A DNA stretch of 64,000 nt from Paratractidigestivibacter sp003150175 (GTDB lineage: Bacteria > Actinomycetota > Coriobacteriia > Coriobacteriales > Atopobiaceae): assembly GCF_964283195.1 (NCBI RefSeq), contig NZ_CAXYLH010000001.1; one strand, written 5' to 3'. Position numbers and translations under genes: made by a program. Below are positions 9,056-17,952 of this stretch, in pieces; positions within the stretch are counted from its first letter, which is position 1, and each line of letters begins with the position of its first letter. The notes beneath the pieces are model-generated. The model was not told the DNA's origin, did not search any database, and saw only the letters and a program-made list of their open reading frames with translations.

Positions 9056-10219
9056 TTAGTCAAACACCAAATCGTGCCAATCCACAAACAACTGCGACCG
9101 TAAATCGCGAGTAGCGACCATCTGCGAGGCGGTCTTTTGCTTCCTCGGCTTACCGAGCGATTGCGCAACGATCTCGCAAAGGGCGTCGAATCGATCCGGC
9201 GAGCGAATTTGCTCGTGTGTGACGGGAAGCACTTGATACCCCATAAGCTCAAGTGCGGTCATGCGCTCCGAATCCGACAGATAGCTCCTTTGGTTGTTAT
9301 GAAACGCTAGCCCTTGGCACTCCAAGTCGAGCTCTTCGCCCCAAACAAGGTCCCCGTAGCAGCAGTCTCGGTTCGCGAGCAGGCGCGCCTTTCCGGACAG
9401 CGGGATTCTTTTGTTATGCTCGAAGCCGCCGAGACCTTCCCCGCCAAGCCTTTTTGGAAGCCCCAAGAACATCCCCATTTGCACCTCGAAGGGCGAAGCA
9501 GCCTCGGGACAAACCAGCTCCGCTGCGCGGAGCAGCCTTTTACGCCCGCGGCTCGATTCGCTTCGCTCGGCGAAGGCCACAAGCTCCGCAGGCGTAACCA
9601 AAGGCTCGCGGATCCAAAGCTCAGAGAGCTTCCCGTCAGGCGTCGTACAAGGGGACCAACCGCCATACCGAGGCAAACCTCCAGCTTCGAGTCGTCTCTG
9701 AAGGAACCTGCGGATGGGCGCAGGAGCTCGATAAACAGCGAACGAACCGCACAGCTCGCTCGCGAGCATCACGGTCTTGATCAGCGACGAGCGGCCCGCG
9801 AGCTGCTGCAGGGTAAACGCAGGGGACGTTACGGCAAGTTCATCGGTCAGGTGCATCGACGTGACGACTTGCAGGGCACCGCCCCAAGCATGAAAGCGAA
9901 CGACGGTCGACGCGTGGACATCTTTGGCCGAGCCCACAAGCACGTCCACAGGTGCGCTCATGCCAGAAGCCAAGAGCAGGCATGCATCGCGAACGACTTG
10001 CGATACCTGTCCCGAGCGCCGCCATTTGGCACCGTCGCTCAGGCACGCCTTGCAGAGGGAAAGCTCTTGGACCATATCGAAGCGGAGACGCTCGATCTCG
10101 GAGCGCGAAAAATGCCTCTGCAAATCGGCATCATCGGCCAGCGCGCCTGTCAAAAGCCGGACAACGGGCGGGATACGCCAAAACTCGAAAGCCGATATGT
10201 CGCAAATCACTGTTTCCAT
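9056..10219 (-). CDS. Unknown protein with a nuclease-like (DUF559/PD-(D/E)XK-type) C-terminus
   Basis: 387 residues, not assigned to a named family with certainty. The C-terminal third reads GDLVW, ELDLECQG, then YLSDSERMTALELMGYQVLPVT. That order (Asp, E-x-Q strand, Asp-Arg helix, 'G-Y-x-V-L' strand) resembles DUF559/Vsr-like endonuclease folds, with Gln in place of the usual Lys. The N-terminal half has no motif I can name. ATG 10219 is taken; a TTG six bases upstream is possible. It is the only gene between two matching inverted-repeat elements. A defence or toxin role is speculation. Confidence 0.55.
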   Translation of the reverse strand: METVICDISAFEFWRIPPVVRLLTGALADDADLQRHFSRSEIERLRFDMVQELSLCKACLSDGAKWRRSGQVSQVVRDACLLLASGMSAPVDVLVGSAKDVHASTVVRFHAWGGALQVVTSMHLTDELAVTSPAFTLQQLAGRSSLIKTVMLASELCGSFAVYRAPAPIRRFLQRRLEAGGLPRYGGWSPCTTPDGKLSELWIREPLVTPAELVAFAERSESSRGRKRLLRAAELVCPEAASPFEVQMGMFLGLPKRLGGEGLGGFEHNKRIPLSGKARLLANRDCCYGDLVWGEELDLECQGLAFHNNQRSYLSDSERMTALELMGYQVLPVTHEQIRSPDRFDALCEIVAQSLGKPRKQKTASQMVATRDLRSQLFVDWHDLVFD

Positions 10220-10310
10220 CGGCAAAGCCTATCATTGGCGGCCGACCGGACGGTGCGCATCTCGGTAGGCGGCGCCTGGGCACGACCAACGTAAGGCGCA
10301 CCATTTACAC

Positions 10311-10448
10311 TCAGTCGGTTTATTTGTGACTTGCATCCAATGCAGCAAGTATCAGGCTGAACAGCATGGATAAAATGCCTGGTAATTAGAACGGGCACGC
10401 CGCTGATACTCAGTCGAAGCGTCACAAGTCACAAATAAATCGAGCGAG
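10311..10448. repeat. Right inverted-repeat element (copy B)
   Basis: Arms TTTATTTGTGACTTG (10319-10333) and its complement (10425-10439), with a nested pair AGTATCAG (about 10347) and CTGATACT (about 10403). Same arms and architecture as copy A, different inner sequence. Confidence 0.7.
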
Positions 10449-10512
10449 GCAACTTACAGCCACCCCTGAACGCCGCTCAAAGCCCTTAGCGCAGCCAAAC
10501 AAAGCGAAACAA

Positions 10513-10538
10513 GGGGCCGTCGGCGCTCCGACGGCCCC
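10513..10538 (-). terminator. Terminator of the multi-pass membrane protein gene
   Basis: 11-base stem GGGGCCGTCGG/CCGACGGCCCC with a 4-base loop, followed on the minus strand by TTGTTTCGCTTTG. It lies 30 bases after the stop at 10569. Confidence 0.75.
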
Positions 10539-10568
10539 CTGTCCTAGGTTAACGAGTAGAACCAGCGC

Positions 10569-11576
10569 CTACGCCTGGTGGGCGTAGTCGACCTCGCCGC
10601 GGCGAGCAGTCGCCTGCTCCCAGTCGCTCGTGCCCACAAAGACGTCCTGCTTGTAGGGGTTCACGCCAAGCTTCTTTGCACGGTAGGCGATGTAGCCGAT
10701 GGCAGCGATGTTCACGACGAGCGCCACGACGGACACGATGGTGGCGGCCACGGGGCTCAGGTTGGAGTGCGTCACAAAGATGGACTCCTCCTGGAAGTAC
10801 GGGAACACCTGCGCGAACATGCACCAGATGGCCAGCGTGAAGGCGCGGTTCTGGATCCAGCCGCCCTTGTTCCACAGCATGCCGGCGACGGTCGGCGCGA
10901 GCAGCAGCGCGAAGCCGCAGTACCAAGCATGGAACGGCAGGCAGTTGTAGGTGTAGCAGAAGTTCCAGATATCGTAGGCGATGATGTAGACCCAGGTCAT
11001 GTCGGGCCACAGCATGTCAGTCTTGTCCTTGGAGGCGTAGACGCTCCACCAGCCGGTCATGCAGAAGATGTTGATGATGCCGGCGATGCCGTTGAACACA
11101 TTATTCCAGCCTGCGAGCTGCGTGGCGCCCTCGGAGGTCACCCAGGTGGTCTCGCCAAGGGCGAGGAAGTGGTAGGCGCTCTCGAAGTCGGATACGACGG
11201 CGATCATGATGTTGATGGCGACGATCACGAACGGCCAGGCACGGAACCAGTGCGCCTTGCCGATCTTTCCCCACTGGTACTTGATGGCGATGAAGCCCCA
11301 GCAGCCAGCGAGAGCGGCGTAGACCTTCGCGTAGTGGAACCAGCTGTTCTGGTACACGTGGGTGGGGTTGGTGAGCGCCCACTCGGCGCCGTTCGCCACG
11401 CCGATGCCGATGGCGACGCAGTAGATCGTCATCGCGAGCGGGGCCGCGCCAAAGATGATCGCTGCGCCCACCTTGCTCCGGCGCCCGACCTCGTTCAGGA
11501 CGATGAGCCCCACGAACACCATGACCCAACCGAGCCAATGGATGGCCGTGTTGGAACCCCAGACGTCAAACAACAT
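10569..11576 (-). CDS. Multi-pass membrane protein, DUF5692-like
   Basis: 335 residues with about nine hydrophobic segments (for example IHWLGWVMVFVGLIVLNE at the start and ATIVSVVALVVNIAAIGYIA near the end) and a charged cytoplasmic tail. Length and the N-terminal GLIVLNEVGRRSK region resemble DUF5692 proteins, whose function is unknown; this assignment is from memory. ATG 11576 follows GGAAAGG. The TetR gene just upstream on the same strand is a likely regulator. Confidence 0.6.
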   Translation of the reverse strand: MLFDVWGSNTAIHWLGWVMVFVGLIVLNEVGRRSKVGAAIIFGAAPLAMTIYCVAIGIGVANGAEWALTNPTHVYQNSWFHYAKVYAALAGCWGFIAIKYQWGKIGKAHWFRAWPFVIVAINIMIAVVSDFESAYHFLALGETTWVTSEGATQLAGWNNVFNGIAGIINIFCMTGWWSVYASKDKTDMLWPDMTWVYIIAYDIWNFCYTYNCLPFHAWYCGFALLLAPTVAGMLWNKGGWIQNRAFTLAIWCMFAQVFPYFQEESIFVTHSNLSPVAATIVSVVALVVNIAAIGYIAYRAKKLGVNPYKQDVFVGTSDWEQATARRGEVDYAHQA

Positions 11577-11701
11577 AGTGACCTTCCTTTCCTTGTATGA
11601 CGCTATGCTCAGCGCGGCGCCGCGGGCGGCGTCGCGTCGTTGCCCATTCGACGGCCCGAGGAGCGCAGGCCCCAGGGCCGCGGCGGCCGAGCGCCGCAGA
11701 C

Positions 11702-12274
11702 CTACAGGTCGAGGTGCAGCGTATCGGCTATGAGGTCCTCCAAAACCTGGTCGTCGGCATCGGGATGCTGGCGCAAGAACCCGATCAGGCCAAAGACGAG
11801 CAGATAGAACGTCTCGTAGGTATGCTTGATCTCGATCTGGTGGTAGCGAGCGTAGTCGCGGGCCGTCGAGTCCGTGACGTAGCGGGCGATCGCCTCCGAG
11901 GCCCTCTGGAGGAACTGCAGGTACAGCGATGCGTTCTCGTCCTTGAGCAAGAGCTCGCGGAAGGCGTCGCGCTCGAAGAGAAGCTCGCGCAGGAGCTTCA
12001 CGCAATCGCGCAGGGCGCCCGCGACGTCAAGCCGCGTTCGCGCCTCGTTCCATTCGCGTATGGCGGCGACGAAGCCCTCGGTATAGAAGTCGAGGATGGC
12101 GTCGGTGACGTCTTCTTTGCGGGCGAAGTAATGGTAGAAGAGGCTGCGCGTGATGCCGGCAGCCTCAGCGATGTCCTTGACCGAGGTGCGCTCGATTCCC
12201 TTCTGCTCGTAGAGCGCAAGGGCCGCGCGAACAATCTGCTCGCGGCGCGTGGCCGCGGTGGACGTCAGGTCCAT
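11702..12274 (-). CDS. TetR/AcrR-family transcriptional regulator
   Basis: 190 residues. The N-terminal helix-turn-helix (TSVKDIAEAAGITRSLFYHYF, about 30-50) is textbook TetR. The C-terminal part is an all-helical ligand/dimer domain. It is followed 125 bases later by the membrane protein gene on the same strand. A large palindrome with TTGACA-CTA-TGTCAA lies 6-54 bases upstream of its ATG, so it probably represses itself and perhaps the downstream gene. Confidence 0.88.
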   Translation of the reverse strand: MDLTSTAATRREQIVRAALALYEQKGIERTSVKDIAEAAGITRSLFYHYFARKEDVTDAILDFYTEGFVAAIREWNEARTRLDVAGALRDCVKLLRELLFERDAFRELLLKDENASLYLQFLQRASEAIARYVTDSTARDYARYHQIEIKHTYETFYLLVFGLIGFLRQHPDADDQVLEDLIADTLHLDL

Positions 12275-12279
12275 GCGAG

Positions 12280-12328
12280 CTCCCCTCGTTATGGTGTTGA
12301 CACTATGTCAATACCATAACGAGGGGAG
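12280..12328. promoter_or_regulatory. 49-bp palindrome in the tetR leader (operator and hairpin)
   Basis: 16-base perfect arms CTCCCCTCGTTATGGT (12280-12295) and complement (12313-12328) enclose TTGACA-CTA-TGTCAA (12297-12311). The inner part is a plausible TetR operator. The arm nearest the gene contains GAGGGGAG, the likely ribosome site for ATG 12274, so an mRNA hairpin could hide it. Confidence 0.7.
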
Positions 12329-12359
12329 AGCTCCTCCGCAGCGAGCTCTCGGCAAGCGG

Positions 12360-12875
12360 CTAGATCCGGTCGACGAGCTCGTCGATTCCCTTCGAGGCGA
12401 GGTGCCCCGAAGCGGGGGCATAGTCCGGCGAGGGGTACCCGAGCGGGAACATCCCCACGAGGTCGTAGCCTGCCATCTGGGGGAACGCCTCCTGGAGCGC
12501 CGGGGCGTCGAAGCAGGCGACCCAAGTGGTCCCGAGGCCCAGGTCCTGCGCCGCGAGCATGATGTGCGTCCCCACGATGCTCGCGTCGACATCCGCGAAG
12601 TTCGCGCCGTCGTACTTGCGGGTCCACGCCTCGTCGCGGGCGGCGCCGAGCACGATCACGACCTTTGCCCCGAAGCCGAAGCGCGTGGTGGCGTTGAGGC
12701 GGGCGAGCGCCTCGGGGTCCGTGACCACCCAAGCATGCCAGGGCTGCTTGTTGCACGCGGTCGGGGCCACACGGGCGGCCTCGAGCAGCGCGTCCACCTT
12801 CTGCGGCTCGACCGGCTGGTCGGTGAACTCGCGGCAGGAATAGCGCTCGTAGGCGAGGGTGAGGAAATCGGTCAT
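12360..12875 (-). CDS. Nitroreductase-family FMN oxidoreductase
   Basis: 171 residues, at the short end of the family. FMN-dependent reduction of an unknown substrate with NAD(P)H. Typical N-terminal RYSCREFTDQPV (phosphate-binding Arg/Ser/Arg), then APTACNKQPWHAWV, and GLGTTWVACF near the C-terminus. An AAAGGACC segment before ATG 12875 is the probable ribosome site. It lies upstream of tetR on the same strand, separated by the operator palindrome. Confidence 0.88.
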   Translation of the reverse strand: MTDFLTLAYERYSCREFTDQPVEPQKVDALLEAARVAPTACNKQPWHAWVVTDPEALARLNATTRFGFGAKVVIVLGAARDEAWTRKYDGANFADVDASIVGTHIMLAAQDLGLGTTWVACFDAPALQEAFPQMAGYDLVGMFPLGYPSPDYAPASGHLASKGIDELVDRI

Positions 12876-12948
12876 GATCGTGGTCCTTTCTGTTTGACTG
12901 CCTGGTCTGCGGGCACCTGGTCAGGGAGCGGAGTCGACGACGCGCGGC

Positions 12949-15630
12949 CTAGTCGTCGACGAAGCCCACGCGATAGTTGGCGAACACGACGGCGCCCTCC
13001 TCCTGCGTGGCGTCGAGGTCGACGTCGGCCCAGATGCCGAAGTCGCGGTCGTCATCGGAGTCGCGGAACACCTGGTGGACATGCCACACGTGGCCGCCAT
13101 CCTCGCGGGGGCGCTTCTCGTCGGACTCGTCGATGGTGTAGTAGGCCGCCGAGCGCGCGTCCCCGTCGAGGATGATCTCCTCGTGCTCGTCGTGGAAGCG
13201 CGCGAGCGCCTGGTCCCACACGGGCTTGCGCCAGCCCCACTCCGCGTCGAGGCGGCCAAGCTCGTCGGTCGCGCCGAACGCCGCCAGGCGCACACGGGCA
13301 AAGAGCGCGTTGCGCACGAGCAACGTGAGCGCGCGGCGGTCGTGAACGACCTCGTCCGTGGCCGCCGGCGGCGCCACGTCCACGCCCCCGGCGCTGCCGG
13401 CGGCGCTCCACTCGTCCACGAGCGACGAGTCGACGCTGCGCACGACGAGCCCGAGCCAGCTCACGATGTCCTCGAGGCGCTCGTCCCGCTTGTCTGCGGG
13501 AACGGTGCGGTCGAGGGCGCGGTACGCCTCAGAGAGGTAGCGCAGGAGCGTCCCCTCCGAGCGCGCGATGTTGTAGCGGGCCACGTACTCCTTGAAGTCG
13601 CTCGCGGTCTCCACCATGTCACGCAGCACGGACTTGGGCGAGAGCGAGAAGTCGCTCGCCCACGGGACCTTGGCGCAGTACTCGGCGAAGGCGGCATCCA
13701 GGAGCTCCTCCAGCGGCTTCGGCCACGTGACCTCCTGCAGGCGCTCGATGCGCTCGTCGTAGTCGATGCCCTCGGCCTTCATCTCGCCCATCGCGCGGTC
13801 GCGGGCGACGCGCTGCTGGGCGCGCAGGATCTGGCCGGGGTCCTCGAGGGTGGCCTCCGCCATGCTGATGACGTCGAGCGCGTAGGTGTCGGACTCGGGG
13901 TCGAGGAGCTCCAGCGCCGCGAGCAAGAAGGGCGACAGCGGCTGGTCGAGCGCGAAGTCGTCGGGCAAATCGACGGTCGTGGAGTAGTTGACCTGCGGGT
14001 TTCCGTCCTCGCCTGGCGTCTCCTCGCGCGTGACCACGCCGGCGTCCATGAGGGTCGCCATGATCTCGTCGGCGCGCTGGTGAAGCGCGGCCTTCTCGGC
14101 ATCGGGCTGTGCGGAGTCGTCCACAAGCTTATGGACGCGCGCCATGGCGTCGCCGCCCTGCTCAACCTCGGCGAGGACCATCGAGTGGCTCACCTTCATG
14201 CGCGGGCGCAGGGGCTCGGGCACCGCCGACTCAAGGCGCTCGAAGATCTGCTTGTTCCAGCCGACGTAGCCCTCGGGGGGCTTCTTTGTCTTTATCTTGC
14301 GCGCCTTCTTTGGGTCGCCGCCGGCCTTGGCCAGGGCGCGGGCGTTCTCGATGTCGTACTCGGTGGCCTCGGCGATCACGCGGCCCTCGGTGTCGAAGCC
14401 GGAGCGGCCCGCGCGCCCCACGATCTGGTGGAACTCGCGCGCGTTCAGATGGCGCATGCGGTGGCCGTCGAACTTGGAGAGCGCCGTGAGCACGACGGTG
14501 TGGATGGGCACGTTGATGCCCACGCCGAGCGTGTCGGTGCCGCAGATCACGGGAAGAAGCCCCTGCTGAGCGAGCTTCTCGACCAGCAGGCGATAGCGCG
14601 GCAACATGCCGGCGTGGTGCACGCCCACGCCGCAGCCGAGCAGGCGCTGGAGGGTCTTGCCGAAGGTCGTGGTGAAGCGCGTGCCCTTGATGGCCGCCTT
14701 AACCGCCTCGCGCTGCTCCTTGGTGCTCACGCCGTAGCTCGCGAGGGCCTGGGCGGACTTGAGCGCCGCGTCCTGCGAGAAGTGCACGATGTACAGAGGC
14801 GCGTCGCCCGCGCGCAACGCGAGCTCGACCGTGCCCTCGAGCGCCGTGTCCACGAACTCGTACGAGAGCGGCACCGGGCGCGGCGCGTCGGCGAGCACGT
14901 CGACCGGGCGGTCGGTGTGGTCGGCGAGGGTCCGCTCGATGCCCGCGGTGTCGCCCAGCGTGGCGCTCATGAGGAGGAACTGCGCGTGCGGCAGCGTGAG
15001 CAGCGGGACCTGCCAGGCCCAACCGCGGTCGGGGTCGGCGTAGAAGTGGAACTCGTCCATGGCGACGCAGCCGACGTCGCAGCGCTCGCCCTCGCGCAGG
15101 GCCTGGTTGGCCAGGATCTCGGCCGTGCAGCAGATGATGGGCGCCTCGGCGTTGATGGAGGCGTCGCCGGTGATCATGCCGACGTTCTCCTTGCCGAAGA
15201 GCTCCACGAAATCAAAGAACTTCTCGCTGACCAGGGCTTTGATGGGGGCGGTGTAGTAGGAGCGGCGGTCGGTGCACACGCTCATGAAGGCGAGGCCGAG
15301 CGCGACCATCGACTTGCCGGAGCCGGTGGGCGTGCCCAGGATCAGGTGATCGCCGGCAGCGAGGTCGAGCAGCGCCTCCTCCTGGTGGGGCCACAGCGTG
15401 ATGCCGCGCGACTCGACCCAGCCGAGGAAGAGCTCGAGGGCCTCGTCCGCGGGGATATTCGGGTAGGTGTCCTCGTCCGGCCAGGGGATCAGCCGGCCGA
15501 GCGAGCCCATACCGTTCGGGCCCTCGTCCACGGGCGCCGCGCCCGCAGGCGTCGCCACGCCCGAGACCGTCGCCGCGCCAGCCGCCGCGCTCGAGGCCGC
15601 CGCGTCGTTCTTCTCGTCAATGCTCACCAT
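12949..15630 (-). CDS. Ski2-like DEAD/DEAH-box helicase with C-terminal DUF3516-type region
   Basis: 893 residues. After a low-complexity Ala-rich N-terminus come motif I GTPTGSGKS, Ia TAPIKALVSEK, II MDEFHF, III LLMSATL and VI HQIVGRAGRSG. The long C-terminal half matches the DUF3516 extension of actinobacterial helicases. It probably unwinds structured RNA or RNA/DNA using ATP. ATG 15630 is preferred over GTG 15636 because GAGAGG sits 5 bases before it. Divergent from helD across about 120 bases. Confidence 0.88.
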   Translation of the reverse strand: MVSIDEKNDAAASSAAAGAATVSGVATPAGAAPVDEGPNGMGSLGRLIPWPDEDTYPNIPADEALELFLGWVESRGITLWPHQEEALLDLAAGDHLILGTPTGSGKSMVALGLAFMSVCTDRRSYYTAPIKALVSEKFFDFVELFGKENVGMITGDASINAEAPIICCTAEILANQALREGERCDVGCVAMDEFHFYADPDRGWAWQVPLLTLPHAQFLLMSATLGDTAGIERTLADHTDRPVDVLADAPRPVPLSYEFVDTALEGTVELALRAGDAPLYIVHFSQDAALKSAQALASYGVSTKEQREAVKAAIKGTRFTTTFGKTLQRLLGCGVGVHHAGMLPRYRLLVEKLAQQGLLPVICGTDTLGVGINVPIHTVVLTALSKFDGHRMRHLNAREFHQIVGRAGRSGFDTEGRVIAEATEYDIENARALAKAGGDPKKARKIKTKKPPEGYVGWNKQIFERLESAVPEPLRPRMKVSHSMVLAEVEQGGDAMARVHKLVDDSAQPDAEKAALHQRADEIMATLMDAGVVTREETPGEDGNPQVNYSTTVDLPDDFALDQPLSPFLLAALELLDPESDTYALDVISMAEATLEDPGQILRAQQRVARDRAMGEMKAEGIDYDERIERLQEVTWPKPLEELLDAAFAEYCAKVPWASDFSLSPKSVLRDMVETASDFKEYVARYNIARSEGTLLRYLSEAYRALDRTVPADKRDERLEDIVSWLGLVVRSVDSSLVDEWSAAGSAGGVDVAPPAATDEVVHDRRALTLLVRNALFARVRLAAFGATDELGRLDAEWGWRKPVWDQALARFHDEHEEIILDGDARSAAYYTIDESDEKRPREDGGHVWHVHQVFRDSDDDRDFGIWADVDLDATQEEGAVVFANYRVGFVDD

Positions 15631-15753
15631 TCGCACCTCTCGTCCGTTTTTCTGGGGACAATTCTAACAACCGCGCGGGACAACAATCCCCGCGGCGGGC
15701 TTCTTGGCGTACGATGGGAAACTCGATATTTCGCCTCGACCGCAGGAGCGCAC

Positions 15754-17880
15754 ATGTCCGAGCAGAACGACCAGCACAACGACCCCGTCTTTGACGAGGA
15801 GCAGGCCCATCTGAAGGAGCTCTACGCGAAGCTGCTGCGGATGCGCGACGACATCGCGGCCGACCTCGAGAGCAACCACGCCGGCGCGCGCCAGGACCTG
15901 CTGGACATGTCCGAGGAGGTGCGCCTCGACTTCGGCGGCGCGGACGAGACCATGGAGACCCTCGCCGCCATCGAGACCCTGAACTCCGTCATCGATGCCT
16001 ACAACCAGTACCACGACTTCAACGTCGAGAAGCTCCGCCGCGTCGTGCTGCTGCTCATGCAGCCCTACTTCGCCAAGGTCCGCCTGCAGATGCGCCCGGG
16101 CCGCCCCACGCGCGACGTCTACATCGGCGCGGCCGGCATGACCGACGAGCACTCGATCCCGCTCGTCGTCGACTGGCGCAGCCCCGTGGCCGAGACCTAC
16201 TACAACCAGGAGATGGGCCCGACCAGCTACGAAGTCGACGGGCGCAAGCGCACCGTCAACCTGGAGCTGCGCCGCCAGTTCGACATCGTGCGCGACAAGC
16301 TGAACATGTACTTCGACACGACCGTCGCCATCGAGGACTCGCTGCTGCTGGGCGCGCTCAAGCGCCACCACTCCGAGAAGCTCCAGGCGATCACGGCCAC
16401 GATCCAGCGCGAGCAGAACCTGATCGTGCGCCACGAGGACGTGCCGGTCATGCTGGTCAACGGCATCGCGGGCTCGGGAAAGACCTCCGTCCTGCTGCAG
16501 CGCATCGCGTTTTTGCTCTACCGCGAGCGCAAGACCCTCGACCCCGACCAGGTGTACCTCTTCACGCCGAACAACGTGTTCGAGCGCTACATCGACACCG
16601 TCTTGCCGTCCATGGGCGAGGCGAACCCGCAGGTCTTCACCTGGCGCGACTTCGCCGAGGCGCAGGGCGCGGGCAACCGCGACGCCGGCGAGAAGTGCTC
16701 CCCGGAGCAGCTCGGGCGCATCGAGGAAGCGGTCCGCGACCTTGCCATCGAGGAGGCGGACGTGCGCGAGATCCGCATGGACGACACCGTGCTCCTCAAG
16801 GCGTCGCAGGTGGAGGGCGCCGTCCGCAAGTTCGAGCGCTTCGGAGCCGGGTCGCGCTTCTGCGCCCTCGTCAAGGACGAGCTCCACGAGCGCCTGAACC
16901 GCCGCTTCGCGCAGATGGCCAAGGACGACGAGGTCCAGGAAGAGGTGCTCGGCTTCGACGTCGACGAGCAGGTCCACTGGTTCGGCGAGACCGTGAGTCC
17001 CGAGGACGAGGCCGCCTGCGCCGACCTCGCGCGCCGCTACGTCGAGCAGCGCTACGCCGAGGCGCACGAGCGCATCGACGACCTGAGCTGGCTGCGCTTC
17101 GACCGCATCGGCATGCGACTGCTGGGGCAGCCCGCGCTCAGCGCGACCGAGTGGATCTACCTGCGGCTCTGCATCACCGGAGCAGGCGACAAGAACGCCC
17201 GCTACGTCATGGTCGACGAGGTCCAGGACTACACCGTGGCCCAGCTCATGGTGCTCGCGCGGCACTTCTCGCGCGCGCACTTCCTGCTTTTGGGCGATGA
17301 GCACCAGGCGATTTTCGAGGGGACGGCGACGTTCGCGCAGATGCGCGAGGTGTTCGAGGCGACGCACGGGCAGGTCGAGGAGTGCCGCCTGCTCACGAGC
17401 TACCGCTCCTCTCCCGAGATCACGGCGATGTTCACGAGCCTGCTCGACCCCGACGAGCAGATGCGCCTGACGTCGGTGCATCGCGGCGGCGTGGCGCCCG
17501 TTGTGCGCGAGTTCGCTGCCGACGACGTCGACGGCTACGTGGCTGAGCTGCGGCGCATTGCCGAGGGGGCCGCCGACGCCGAAGGCCTCACCGCCATCGT
17601 GACCGAGAGCGACCCGCGCTGCGGTTGGCTCGCCAAACAGCTGGGAGATCGCGTCGAGGTGCTCGGCAAGGACTCCGACCTGCCCAAGTCCGGCGTTGTG
17701 CTGCTGCCGCTGCGCGTGGCCAAGGGCCTCGAGTTCGACGAGGTCGTCATCCCCGACGCGCAGGCCGAGGCCTACCCCGACACGCCGCTCGCCCGCCGCC
17801 GCCTCTACACCGCCATCAGCCGCGCCATGCACCGCGTGACCGTCCTCTCGCAAGGCCCGATGACCCCGCTGCTCGCCTAG
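15754..17880 (+). CDS. helD: HelD-type RNA polymerase recycling helicase
   Basis: 708 residues, UvrD/Rep superfamily 1. An N-terminal coiled-coil arm (about 10-100) precedes the HelD-specific VVDWRSPVAETYY (138-150), Walker A GIAGSGKTS (237-245), and later GDEHQAIFEG and a C-terminal helicase motif (LYTAISRAMHRVTV). HelD proteins release RNA polymerase from stalled complexes. AGGAG precedes ATG 15754. The open frame extends far upstream antisense to the helicase gene, but that part is not coding. Confidence 0.88.
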   Translation: MSEQNDQHNDPVFDEEQAHLKELYAKLLRMRDDIAADLESNHAGARQDLLDMSEEVRLDFGGADETMETLAAIETLNSVIDAYNQYHDFNVEKLRRVVLLLMQPYFAKVRLQMRPGRPTRDVYIGAAGMTDEHSIPLVVDWRSPVAETYYNQEMGPTSYEVDGRKRTVNLELRRQFDIVRDKLNMYFDTTVAIEDSLLLGALKRHHSEKLQAITATIQREQNLIVRHEDVPVMLVNGIAGSGKTSVLLQRIAFLLYRERKTLDPDQVYLFTPNNVFERYIDTVLPSMGEANPQVFTWRDFAEAQGAGNRDAGEKCSPEQLGRIEEAVRDLAIEEADVREIRMDDTVLLKASQVEGAVRKFERFGAGSRFCALVKDELHERLNRRFAQMAKDDEVQEEVLGFDVDEQVHWFGETVSPEDEAACADLARRYVEQRYAEAHERIDDLSWLRFDRIGMRLLGQPALSATEWIYLRLCITGAGDKNARYVMVDEVQDYTVAQLMVLARHFSRAHFLLLGDEHQAIFEGTATFAQMREVFEATHGQVEECRLLTSYRSSPEITAMFTSLLDPDEQMRLTSVHRGGVAPVVREFAADDVDGYVAELRRIAEGAADAEGLTAIVTESDPRCGWLAKQLGDRVEVLGKDSDLPKSGVVLLPLRVAKGLEFDEVVIPDAQAEAYPDTPLARRRLYTAISRAMHRVTVLSQGPMTPLLA

Positions 17881-17893
17881 CCCTCGCCCCGGC

Positions 17894-17922
17894 TTACCGC
17901 GCCCATCCAAGGCGGATATACT
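17894..17922 (+). promoter_or_regulatory. Predicted sigma-A-type promoter for the HAD gene
   Basis: TTACCG (17894-17899) and TATACT (17917-17922) separated by 17 bases, 31 bases before the ATG. It falls right after helD, so the HAD gene can be expressed separately. Confidence 0.5.
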
Positions 17923-17952
17923 GGGGAGCGAAAACCGGTGAGAGGGGATCAA

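Larger units (their letters stand above)
8889..10448. mobile_element. Candidate mobile cassette bounded by terminal inverted repeats
   Basis: Outer ends are inverted copies: CTCGCTCG (8889-8896) plus TTTATTTGTGACTTG (8902-8916) on the left, and the reverse complements at 10425-10439 and 10441-10448 on the right. Each end is itself an inverted-repeat element of about 130 bases. The only gene inside is the nuclease-like protein. No transposase, integrase or target duplication was recognised, so mobility is inferred. Confidence 0.4.

Noticed and set aside
8899..10448. Integron attC sites around the cassette
   Set aside because: The conserved attC core sequences (GTTRRRY/RYYYAAC) are not present and no integrase was seen.
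13075..15753. Very long upstream extension of the helD frame
   Set aside because: It runs antisense to the helicase gene. ATG 15754 has a ribosome site and the family's normal length.
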